A DNA stretch of 32,125 nucleotides from a virus, in IMG/VR virus record IMGVR_UViG_3300007513_000122, positions 1 through 32,125 of that record; one strand, written 5' to 3'. Below are positions 25,001 through 32,125 of this stretch, piece by piece. Within the stretch, counting starts at the first letter, position 1; each line of letters starts with the position of its first letter. The position numbers were made by a program, and so were the translations under genes. The notes below the pieces were generated by a model that saw only the letters and a list, made by a program, of their open reading frames with translations, did no database searches and had not been told where the DNA came from.

Positions 25001-25692
25001 GTTAATATTGAAACCTCATCGTGTTCAAAAACAGTTGCTACTGGTAGATTTCTTCCAGATTTTTTAACAACTTCATCTTTTTCAAACTTTAATTCATTAT
25101 CCGAGGGTAAATTAATGATGTGACCATTAAAAGGTCTAGAACTTAAAATTACACTTCTAGTATTGTCCGTGACAAAACCTGTACCAACGGTAAACGAGGT
25201 TTCGCTACCATCGTTGTCTTGAACATCTTTAGTCACATTAAAAATGTATGTAGAATTACTGGCTAAATTAACTACTGGTTCAAAAGAAAATGTAGCGTTT
25301 GCATTTGATATAACTGGTTGTGATAACATTTCTACTTCAATAGTAGCATCTTGATCTTTTATCAACGTACCAGGAGAAGAAGATATAACAAAAGGAGGGC
25401 TACTCGTACCTTTTTTTAATCTTAAATTTAAAGAATCGGCATCAGAACCAAGTCCTGGATCACCAACACAAGATAACTGCACAGAACCTCTTTTACCTCT
25501 TTCGCTTACATCTATGTCTGTATTATTTGTATGAAGAGATATTGTTTCAGAATCCATTAGATCATCAAAAGTAAGTATAAATGATTTCTCTATAGGTACA
25601 AAGATAGTATTATTTGAGAAATTATTTTGATTGATTTCATCAACATCAAAATCACTTGCAGTTGAATCAATTTGTTCTCTATTAAATGCCAT
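22045..25692 (-). CDS. Large tail protein with tandem SbsA-type Ig-like repeats
   Basis: 1215 aa, nearly all beta. At least five Ig-like units share a signature near F-S/N-x-S/x-M-N-x-x-T. They begin at about residues 35 (FILTFDDLMDSETI), 532 (FSQSMNTSTICV), 697 (FNESMNVETVNV), 984 (FSQTMNTDTIIV) and 1128 (HYSEAVNIS). Each is followed by a strand pair such as IQLSDDNF and a YYVKVT-type edge (YKVKVTTNVRD, YVVKVTKGVAD, YYVKVTRDAK). This is the pattern of SbsA/Big_5-type domains. Other modules lie between: HGL type at about 245-310 and 442-520, and GE/TSGA type at about 795-885. It probably decorates the virion surface and may bind host polysaccharide. It overlaps the 1243-aa gene as TAATG. I recognise no T4 counterpart. 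Confidence 0.75.
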   Translation of the reverse strand: MAFNREQIDSTASDFDVDEINQNNFSNNTIFVPIEKSFILTFDDLMDSETISLHTNNTDIDVSERGKRGSVQLSCVGDPGLGSDADSLNLRLKKGTSSPPFVISSSPGTLIKDQDATIEVEMLSQPVISNANATFSFEPVVNLASNSTYIFNVTKDVQDNDGSETSFTVGTGFVTDNTRSVILSSRPFNGHIINLPSDNELKFEKDEVVKKSGRNLPVATVFEHDEVSILTYNLNPVCYFINVAFTAASPCVITTPSAHGLFADNKITIYDIVSGSGLSKRTYSISSVGTTTITLDGVNNLHGIAGRINFYVDFSADDEIVSTERTNNIQIKATSNPRKNFVDIELNKEIQQFLPTTTTKNFAKSIRFDDTNNQLSYVPVTGSESNIIKSTDNFANNIILKQGTITMFVSANTNPTHNTHPFNTSAPTVTDFVPNANDAITRHLEVIEITRSGTTATVFTNSIHALNIGDSIKIEGCNETDYNISATVQTVIDSFRFTYEVANEPRSPATPLTGKINLKTGDTPALQATAFQVRFSQSMNTSTICVANASHFIYANGTSSTTGYDKTAATIQLSDDNFATSTGLVNCKSISANTGNSLFTIVPETLLRSKSYKVKVTTNVRDLGDTNTDVNYITADTFSTGIKSYDPLTGKELVFVDSIPPIIEKISLGSNVLESSNVEEISASPTGVAVNFTDNFVVQFNESMNVETVNVNSTNTDPFGTIQISADDFNTVIQMDAQPAVSTTNERNDTFTFSPVDNVSSNVAYVVKVTKGVADESPNQNFLVKDNVSSSKTLTVGSVSGSFTTGETVIGTRTASVGANSGAVTLNETLLGTTSLAKGILRTHTPGSGTLTSIEYTEIASEDETVKEFLPGEVLVGLSSGETITTSSASITPAASGVVLNFSDPSLRIRHSNTSIAFDTTDGILTGVTSGVKGTMTAITNTGFSTQSTALSVTSFMRNTSDTLLELSSSRTGIDHDSNVIIKFSQTMNTDTIIVNSTDNQVNSSDTVILSKDSSFTNCIPLLPNPTITENGSKYEFKPVILANTSLRLSQNDYYYVKVTRDAKTKGAKNTASEYTSSSARIGTGISPDFKGINATVFNTDGTEVILGTENNNSKTSSASVNSPIIFHYSEAVNISAFASSAGAEILIDNNSNFASPITVTLSKSGRFGNQIIATPSSALSAGTRYYVKANSGGSNDGGRAISTAQEFGSFTTAS

Positions 25693-28600
25693 TATAGTAA
25701 TCCAATATCAATTATTGTAGTTGGCGATGTTGTAAATCCTAAAGTCATCTCAAACCCCTCTTTGAGTTGTTGATTACTTTTATTTAATATGGATTTTTTT
25801 ATTTTAAGTTTAAAGTTTGTTTTTGATTCTAGTTTATCTTGTGGTTTAATAATAACTGATTTTATAACTTCTATCTCTTGTTCGTTTACAGTTATAGTTT
25901 CCCTAATTGGTTGTACTGAATAATTTAATGGTGTTGAGGTTACAAAATTATCATTTGATAATATTACATTTCCCCCATCAGCATTTGTCGATCTTGTGGG
26001 GATCATTGACCCATAGTTTATATCGACATCAAAAATAAAATCATTTCCTTTTGCATCTTTTATTAATTGTTTTTCACCATCAGTCAAAGATTTGCTATCA
26101 TTTTTGAACGTAATTTTTATTTGGGTGTCTTTTCTAACAAGTTCGGCACCCTCTGCTTGTATAAAAACATTATCATTTATAGATCCTGCTTGTTTTATTT
26201 CAATCTTATCAACCTCTGGCTGTACTTTTTCAAGTAAAGATTTCACTGATGTATCATCAGTTGTTGTTTTTTCTGATTGAGGATTTTCTTTTTCTTCTAC
26301 TTTCTTCAAACCACTCGTTAATAAAAATTTCTCTAATAGTTTAGTATCGTTTCCTTGTGCATAGAAAACAAACCCTCCACTATATTTTAAAGAGTCGAGA
26401 TCTGACCAATTAATCAATTGTTCACCCACGCTTTCAGGGTTTTCTTTTTGTACAAGTTTTAATACTTCTGCTTGAACTTCTTCACCATCACCTCCAATTC
26501 TATTTACTACGACAGGTTCAAGAGAAAATTCTTTAACCGGTTCAAGATTGACGTTTTTTATTTTTGCACTAGAAAGACTTCTTTTAAAACCGTTGACGCC
26601 ATCATTACCAGAAAAACTTGCAAAATACAACCCTGATTTATCCAATCCTGATGCTAAAAATTGAAGCAGATTTTGTATTTCTTTGTTTAATGTTTTTAAA
26701 TCTCGTACAAGATCCTCAAAATATTGAATCCATTTGTTTATGTCTTCTAATGAACCAGAAGCCAAATCTTTTGCAAATTCCAATTTATCTATTATACGAT
26801 CTAAAACTTTTCCGTATACTGGAAAAATATCTTGTATTCGTGTAAACTTCCAATTTGGAATACTTGATCTTGTGGCAGTTGTTTTATGTAAAGTCAACGG
26901 CACATCAAGAAATGCATTATTAACGACTTTATTCGGTACTATCACATCCTTAGAATTATATGGTTCAATCTCACCAGACTTCGTAAGTCTACCAAGTTCG
27001 ATTGTAATTTCATACATACTTTCATATTCAATATCTTTTGAAGAAGAAGATTTTTTTCTAGTTTTAAATAATTGTGTTTTTATATCTTGTTTTTTAAGTT
27101 CTGTCCCATTTATTAAAACCTTTCTGATACATGGTGTTAATCCCATACCAGGAAATAAAGTCCACCCCAATCTGTCAAAAGGATTTACAGGAATGTTCAT
27201 TTCAGATACAGATGATGAAACTATAAAATTATGCGTGATTGGAGACCCAATAGTAAGATTTTCTACAAAATTTTCCATCATAACTTGAAAAGATAATTTA
27301 CTAATCAAATTTTGATCAGTATAGATATCGGTGACGGTTAAAGGATCATCTTGTGCAGTACCTGTTGAGTTATATTTAATAAATTCATCATTAACTGGTA
27401 AAACTGTTCTTAAAATATTACTTTCGGTATGCATAGTTGCTTTAATTTTTAAAGCAGGCTGTAATTCAGGAACATCAGGATTAGTTGGAGCAAACATAGG
27501 AAAATTCAAAGAATCTTTTGCCCCTTGAACACCTTGACCCGTTTTCAAAATACCAAATGAATCTAATTGTTTTCCATCTAATGCAATAATCGGAGGGACA
27601 TTAATTTGTTGCATAGGTGAACTTGTATTATGTTTAATATTTCCTCTGACTTTTCTTACTTTTAATTTATTACTAATAACATGTCCATCTTTAACTCGTA
27701 TCTCTACGTGTCTGACAACTTCTGCGGTGAAATCATTAAATACATGACCCTGTTGAATTAATGTGCCCTCCGCAAACATTGGTATTGTCACACCATTATG
27801 CGTATTATTTTTAGGAGTAAATATTTTTTCTTCTGTTATTGCGGACAAATCTCTCATCGATGTATTATCTAAGGTATAGAATTTTTCTTGTAAAACCGTT
27901 GTATCGAGACTAATATTGTTTCTCTTTTTTTCTAGTGCATTTCTTTTTGCTTGAATTTGCTTCACCTTTTCTATTTTATCATTAAAATTTGATTGTAAAT
28001 TATTTGCTTCAGCAGTTGCATTGGCTAAATGTCTTCCGTATTCCTGTTGTGTAATTAATTCGGCTCTAACATTTTCAGATGCCTTTGTTGCTAAGTTTGA
28101 TAAACGAGCAATCTCTTGTTCTATTGATACTGTATCTGGTGAAGTTAATAATTGTTGTTGTAAATCATTTATTTGAGTTGAATAGTTGGCCACTTCGCTA
28201 AATGCATTTGTGTATCGTTCTCTGGATTTTTTTAAGTTTCCTTTATATTTTTTAATATTTTCAGAATTTGCACCAAAAAGTAATTCTACTCCTGCTTCAT
28301 TTTCAGCATCTTGTGCATCAGAGATTTCATTTGCAACATCTACTATTTCACTATCGGCCGCACTTATAGCATTTTTTGTTTCTAGTAATAAATCAGTCTC
28401 TAATCCAGCAATTACTAATGGGTGTCCTAATTCGATATCTGTAATTTTATCATCTTGTAGATCAGGTATGTTTTTCAAAAAATTCGCAAAAAATTTAAGA
28501 AGTGAATTAATCATATCTCTCAAAGCATGATGAGTTGGTAACGCAAAAAAACCTACAAATGCTATATAATCACCGCTACCAATAGGTCTTCCTGGATCAT

Positions 28601-29423
28601 TAGAGTCATCAAATGAACTACTAACTTCTGAAACAAATTGTGAAGGAGTTAATGTTCTTATCTGAAATGATTCGTTTAATGAATTTATAAAACGTTTTGT
28701 TGCATTATCACCTTCTTCCCATTCTTTTGGATTTAAATAATTGTAAATTGTATTTAAAGTATTATTAACAAATGTTTTATCTAAATTTTTTGTCTCAATA
28801 GTTCGACCCTCATCGTCTGTTGAGATTGATACCTGCTCAAAAGCCGAAAAACCAAATGGTTGAGTATCTAAAGATTCTGCTCCTTGTTGTTGTAACTCAT
28901 CACTTGCTTCATCCTCATTCCAAGTATTATCATCCGCTACAAGTGCATCTAGAAAAGATTGGTCCGCACCAGCATCTAACATTTCCTGATTTGTTACTCC
29001 ATCACCTAAGACAGTTACGGATTGAAATTGATTTGTTCTAGGATCCCATTTTAAATTGTCAGGCTCAATATCGTTTAATGCAACAATTAGTGACTGTATG
29101 GCCTCTAATGCCTTAGTAGAATCAATGCCACTTTCTACCTGCCCAACTTCCCATGGCCATACAGATAACGTACCAAATCCAATATTTTTTAAATCTTCAA
29201 TCGCTTCAATCAATTGATCTATTGCAGGTATTAATATTAATGCTATTGGATCAGCAATTGCCTTTAAATAAATTTTAGTTAGATTTAAAAATTCAACTAA
29301 GGTACCTAGTCCACCAGAAACATCACTTGCAAACGTTGCAATATTTGTTAATACTGCATTTAGCAAAGGATCGTTTTGATCAAATAATTTTTTCTGGTCA
29401 AATAATACAGGTGCTTCAGCCAT
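25692..29423 (-). CDS. Large virion/tail protein with central coiled coil and C-terminal Ig-like domain
   Basis: 1243 aa, with no T4 counterpart recognised. Residues 1-130 are helical and hydrophobic (KIYLKAIADPIALILIPAID near 50-69), resembling tail-internal helices and not a signal peptide. Residues about 345-518 form a long charged helical, coiled-coil-like region. Residues 530-900 are beta-rich, with a conserved-looking NPFDRLGWTLFPGMGLTP. A second helical stretch (IIDKLEFAKDLASGSLEDIN through LLQFLASGLDKSGLYF) follows. The last 150 residues resemble one Ig-like unit of the adjacent 1215-aa protein. I recall large structural proteins of this type next to gp5 in marine T4-like phages. The start is inside the 52-aa gene (8-base overlap). 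The role in the baseplate periphery is inferred. Confidence 0.7.
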   Translation of the reverse strand: MAEAPVLFDQKKLFDQNDPLLNAVLTNIATFASDVSGGLGTLVEFLNLTKIYLKAIADPIALILIPAIDQLIEAIEDLKNIGFGTLSVWPWEVGQVESGIDSTKALEAIQSLIVALNDIEPDNLKWDPRTNQFQSVTVLGDGVTNQEMLDAGADQSFLDALVADDNTWNEDEASDELQQQGAESLDTQPFGFSAFEQVSISTDDEGRTIETKNLDKTFVNNTLNTIYNYLNPKEWEEGDNATKRFINSLNESFQIRTLTPSQFVSEVSSSFDDSNDPGRPIGSGDYIAFVGFFALPTHHALRDMINSLLKFFANFLKNIPDLQDDKITDIELGHPLVIAGLETDLLLETKNAISAADSEIVDVANEISDAQDAENEAGVELLFGANSENIKKYKGNLKKSRERYTNAFSEVANYSTQINDLQQQLLTSPDTVSIEQEIARLSNLATKASENVRAELITQQEYGRHLANATAEANNLQSNFNDKIEKVKQIQAKRNALEKKRNNISLDTTVLQEKFYTLDNTSMRDLSAITEEKIFTPKNNTHNGVTIPMFAEGTLIQQGHVFNDFTAEVVRHVEIRVKDGHVISNKLKVRKVRGNIKHNTSSPMQQINVPPIIALDGKQLDSFGILKTGQGVQGAKDSLNFPMFAPTNPDVPELQPALKIKATMHTESNILRTVLPVNDEFIKYNSTGTAQDDPLTVTDIYTDQNLISKLSFQVMMENFVENLTIGSPITHNFIVSSSVSEMNIPVNPFDRLGWTLFPGMGLTPCIRKVLINGTELKKQDIKTQLFKTRKKSSSSKDIEYESMYEITIELGRLTKSGEIEPYNSKDVIVPNKVVNNAFLDVPLTLHKTTATRSSIPNWKFTRIQDIFPVYGKVLDRIIDKLEFAKDLASGSLEDINKWIQYFEDLVRDLKTLNKEIQNLLQFLASGLDKSGLYFASFSGNDGVNGFKRSLSSAKIKNVNLEPVKEFSLEPVVVNRIGGDGEEVQAEVLKLVQKENPESVGEQLINWSDLDSLKYSGGFVFYAQGNDTKLLEKFLLTSGLKKVEEKENPQSEKTTTDDTSVKSLLEKVQPEVDKIEIKQAGSINDNVFIQAEGAELVRKDTQIKITFKNDSKSLTDGEKQLIKDAKGNDFIFDVDINYGSMIPTRSTNADGGNVILSNDNFVTSTPLNYSVQPIRETITVNEQEIEVIKSVIIKPQDKLESKTNFKLKIKKSILNKSNQQLKEGFEMTLGFTTSPTTIIDIGLL

Positions 29424-29574
29424 TCTTTAACTCATCTCTATTTTGTCTCATTTCTTTTAACTTATTCTCTAAGAAATCCAAATATTGGATATTAAAATCT
29501 AATGTTTTTTGTAAAACATTTTCTAATTTATGATTTCTAATTTTCTGTTCTTCAAATATTACGTCTTCTGTCAT
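29416..29574 (-). CDS. 52-aa coiled-coil mini-gene between gp5 and the large tail protein
   Basis: This is a short ORF of 52 codons plus stop: MTEDVIFEEQKIRNHKLENV, then LQKTLDFNIQYLDFLENKLK and a charged end. Its ATG overlaps the gp5 stop as ATGA (29574-29571), and its TGA lies 8 bases inside the 1243-aa gene. Without it there would be a 147-base gap in an operon where genes otherwise abut. The composition is strongly helical, and a coiled coil is likely. The double overlap is typical of translational coupling and supports it being real. The function is unknown; a hub or tail assembly chaperone is possible. Confidence 0.75.
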   Translation of the reverse strand: MTEDVIFEEQKIRNHKLENVLQKTLDFNIQYLDFLENKLKEMRQNRDELKNG

Positions 29575-31679
29575 GCTAATAATGCCTTTAATTTGACTTG
29601 TACTGCCGTTAAAGCAGGTGCGTTTATTGGAGGTCCACTCGGACCAACGCCAGTCGGTACGTTTAATTGCAAAAGTGCCTGCATCAATTCATCTAATATA
29701 GCACCCAATGAACCAATCTTATTTTCTATTGTTATTTTGCCTATTGCACCTACACTTATGGTGGCTAACAAATTTTCTATCGTTAAACTACCAAGAGTGC
29801 TAGAAATGCTTACAGGTCCTAATGTTGACATATCCATTTTTACCTTAGCACTTAACGAATACTTACCTAATGTTGAAAAATCAAAGCCTAATGCATTCAT
29901 AGACGATGAAGTAAGTGAACCTACAGGACCAACATTTACATCAAAACCTCCTAATGGATTAATAGAATTGACTTCCATTTTACCTCCAAGAATATTAACT
30001 TGCTTTCCTATGTTAAATTCTCCAGGAAAACCAAACGTGAGTAATCCATTTATAGTTTCTTTTGAACCAAATGTTGCAGACATTTTAATAGATTTATTCG
30101 CATTAATTGTATAATCTCCTGTCACAATATTGTGATTTGAAGAATTCATTTGTATGGCGCCCTCAGATTTATAATTCATAGACTTGGATCTCAAATCTAT
30201 TTGGCCCATATTAAAACCTTTTAAATTATAATTGTCTAATCCAAAAGATTTTTGATCTATAGGTTTACCATCACCTGATGTAAAAACAACATCAGTACCC
30301 TTTAATATCACTCTACCATTACCACCTGCAACAATATTAATATCACCATTTTCAGTAACAATTGATGCATTACCCGATCCTATTTTGACATTATATGCAT
30401 TTGTAGAAGTGCTATCATTAAGACTAGGAGATACTGTTTTAGCACTTCCGTTTACGTATAGATCATAAAACCCATTTATATTTGTAAATGAATTGCCTAA
30501 AGCATGAGTATTAATATTTGAGTCAACCATATCAAACTTTTCACCTACGGTATTATCAACCCTATCACCGTCTTGTAAAAATTCTAAATATGATGTTGAT
30601 CGATGCATAAGTCTCATACGTTCTTTATTTGGAGTATCATCCATTTCAAAAAGATGTCCACTTTCAGAATATGTCACATGATTAAATGGATATGAAGGCT
30701 CACCTAAAGTTCCTGTACTTCCAGGTTGGCTGATTTTTTTGTCAGGGTTTGTAGTCTCAATATTTGTATGTAACGCAACTCTATAATCTTCTAGTTCTAG
30801 ATTGATACGATGGGTTCTGAATATAACACTCGTGAATGGATTTTTTTGATCTATAAATTTGTCTTTATTTTTTTGCTTTGCGGACGCAAGAATATTGGTT
30901 GTTGGTAAACTGTATTCTAAAAAACCATTCTCATTAAATGATGTTCTATTTTCATTTGGATGTGCAGAAAAATTAATATAAGACCCTAATCTTACATTTT
31001 CGGTATTATCAGGAACATATGCAGTTGTGTAGTCATTTGTATTGATAGGTCTTCTCAAACCTTTGATGACAATTTCTGCTTTTTGTGCTATGTCATCTCT
31101 TGATAATTCTAAAAATGATTTATGTTTTGCCCACGAACTTGCACCATGTATTTCATGAAGTTTTGTACCGTCCTTAATGTTTTGTGAAAACACAGGGAAA
31201 TGATTTATTATCTTTGTTTTCTCTGGTGATTTCGTTCTTTCAATAAAAAGTGGGGGAAACGGATCTTGTTCTCTCTGTTCAGGTGTTCTTGGATCAAAAA
31301 ACCCTCTTTCTGGATTTGACAATCTTTCAGGGACACCATTCAACGTACCAAGTACAACAGGTTCTTGTGCTTCATTTGCATCTCTAAAAAATCCAAACAC
31401 ATGTGTACCAGGAACCATACCTGTAGGAGATCGTCCAATACCTGACATAGAAGCAGAGGTTATTGGATTGATCACATCTGCCCACGGTAAATCTTCTGTA
31501 GGTATACCAGAGCCAGGAGTTTTATCATCAGTATGCCAACCAATGCATCTAACTTTAACACGACCAAGATATAGTGGATCGTGACGATCTTCTACAACAC
31601 CGTAGAACCATACAAAACCATTTTTACCCATAAAAGATTGGGTATCAAATTCTTTAAATGCTTGAGCAAAATTTTCCAT
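29571..31679 (-). CDS. 5: Baseplate hub protein gp5-like (OB fold and beta-helix, no lysozyme domain)
   Basis: 702 aa; T4 gp5 is 575 aa. Residues 22-118 are the gp5 OB fold: FVWFYGVVEDRHDPLYLGRV, then KVRCIGWHTDDKT, TEDLPWADVINPITSASMSGIG and GFFRDANEAQEPVVLGTLNG, very close to T4. In T4 a lysozyme domain follows and then a triple beta-helix spike. Here no lysozyme-like E...D/T motif region was recognised. Residues 120-410 are mixed (SSWAKHKSFLELSRDD, NHVTYSESGHLFEMDDTPNKERMRLMH). From about 420 on there are beta-helix-like repeats (GNASIVTENGDINIVAGGNG, RVILKG). The C terminus is helical and Pro-rich. It starts by TAATG overlap with the upstream partial gene. The spike likely pierces the outer membrane without its own muramidase. 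Confidence 0.88.
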   Translation of the reverse strand: MENFAQAFKEFDTQSFMGKNGFVWFYGVVEDRHDPLYLGRVKVRCIGWHTDDKTPGSGIPTEDLPWADVINPITSASMSGIGRSPTGMVPGTHVFGFFRDANEAQEPVVLGTLNGVPERLSNPERGFFDPRTPEQREQDPFPPLFIERTKSPEKTKIINHFPVFSQNIKDGTKLHEIHGASSWAKHKSFLELSRDDIAQKAEIVIKGLRRPINTNDYTTAYVPDNTENVRLGSYINFSAHPNENRTSFNENGFLEYSLPTTNILASAKQKNKDKFIDQKNPFTSVIFRTHRINLELEDYRVALHTNIETTNPDKKISQPGSTGTLGEPSYPFNHVTYSESGHLFEMDDTPNKERMRLMHRSTSYLEFLQDGDRVDNTVGEKFDMVDSNINTHALGNSFTNINGFYDLYVNGSAKTVSPSLNDSTSTNAYNVKIGSGNASIVTENGDINIVAGGNGRVILKGTDVVFTSGDGKPIDQKSFGLDNYNLKGFNMGQIDLRSKSMNYKSEGAIQMNSSNHNIVTGDYTINANKSIKMSATFGSKETINGLLTFGFPGEFNIGKQVNILGGKMEVNSINPLGGFDVNVGPVGSLTSSSMNALGFDFSTLGKYSLSAKVKMDMSTLGPVSISSTLGSLTIENLLATISVGAIGKITIENKIGSLGAILDELMQALLQLNVPTGVGPSGPPINAPALTAVQVKLKALLA

Positions 31680-32125
31680 TAGGCACTAAGTCTCTGTTTT
31701 ATTCTTCTACCGATACCAAATTTTTCAACATCTTTTGGGTCTCTTGTTGCTTTTGTAGGATCTTTAACTATGATACCTTCTTTGTTTCTAAAAAGATCTA
31801 TAAGTTTTACGTTTCTAGGTATGTTACTTTTCACCCATGTCATTACTTTTTCAAGTGCTTTTTCAGAAGTATCAATACGTTGTCCTTCTCGTTTTATTCT
31901 AAAATATTCAAAGTCTTGAACATTCTCAATTTCTTTATCTTGTGCAAATGCACTACTCTTAAATTTAACCGTATTATTTTTATTATTCAAAACAATATTC
32001 ACCTGTCCATCAACACCTCTTGGTAAATTGCCTTTAATGACATTATACATAGATGTAGCGGCACCTGTATGCGTAGCAATCATAATATCATCTGGTACAA
32101 TTCTATCTCGTTCTTTATTTTGCTT
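31679..32125 (-). CDS. Partial gene of unknown function upstream of gp5 (5' end outside window)
   Basis: 148 codons are visible and open to the right edge, so the true start is outside. The ATG at 32083 is internal, since 14 sense codons (KQNKERDRIVPDDI) precede it in frame. The middle reads HTGAATSMYNVIKGNLPRGVDGQ, IENVQDFEYFRIKREGQRIDTSEKALE. The C terminus is basic (GIGRRIKQRLSA). In T4 this slot belongs to gp53, but I see no convincing gp53 resemblance in this part. No signal peptide or membrane span is visible in the part seen. It is coupled to gp5 by TAATG. A baseplate or tail-assembly role is possible from position only. Confidence 0.7.
   Translation of the reverse strand, partial: KQNKERDRIVPDDIMIATHTGAATSMYNVIKGNLPRGVDGQVNIVLNNKNNTVKFKSSAFAQDKEIENVQDFEYFRIKREGQRIDTSEKALEKVMTWVKSNIPRNVKLIDLFRNKEGIIVKDPTKATRDPKDVEKFGIGRRIKQRLSA

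Noticed and set aside
29530-30114. A 194-codon open frame on plus opposite gp5
   Set aside because: It overlaps the gp5 beta-helix and the 52-aa gene on the other strand, has no ribosome binding site or neighbours on plus, and its Pro/Asn-rich product mirrors gp5 codons.

Overview
The window is the structural-gene block of a T4-like tailed phage (contractile-tailed myovirus). Every gene but one lies on the minus strand, so the operon reads from the right edge to the left. The order on that strand is: unknown partial gene - gp5 hub - 52-aa ORF - 1243-aa tail protein - 1215-aa Ig-repeat protein - two small paralogues - gp25 - gp6 - gp7-like - gp8 - 2285-aa DUF4815-type protein - 69-aa ORF - fibre - gp13 - gp14 - [114-aa gene on plus] - gp15 - gp16. 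This is the T4 order (5...6-7-8...13-14-15-16) with gp25 moved next to gp6, as I recall from marine T4-like phages of cyanobacteria and SAR11 bacteria. The DNA is very AT-rich and tightly packed. Genes are joined by TAATG or ATGA overlaps, and no gap exceeds about 25 bases. A marine low-GC host such as a SAR11-type alphaproteobacterium fits, but nothing here proves the host. No tRNA, insertion sequence, CRISPR array or integrase was seen.

Layout: 31679-32125 is an unidentified partial gene. 21504-31681 holds the hub and lineage-specific tail proteins: gp5, two proteins of more than 1200 aa with immunoglobulin-like repeats, and two tandem small paralogues. 13156-21492 holds the baseplate wedge (gp25, gp6, gp7, gp8). 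3607-13146 holds peripheral baseplate and fibre genes. 13-3598 holds the neck and tail-completion genes (gp13, gp14, gp15) and the small terminase gp16. A ribosome binding site at the left edge points to the next gene, probably the large terminase gp17, outside the window.

The most interesting signal is at protein level. At least five kinds of short repeat module are scattered across unrelated structural proteins. They interrupt the T4-conserved cores of gp7, gp8, gp13 and gp14, sit at the C terminus of gp15, and recur in the 2285-aa protein, the Ig-repeat protein and the fibre. gp6, gp25 and gp5 lack them. The pattern suggests a shared set of exchangeable surface domains decorating the outer baseplate and neck. 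A second signal is a perfect 12-bp palindrome (1376-1387) that reads as a T4-type late promoter box on both strands, between gp15 and the only plus-strand gene. Box-to-ATG spacing at three genes suggests leaderless late mRNAs.
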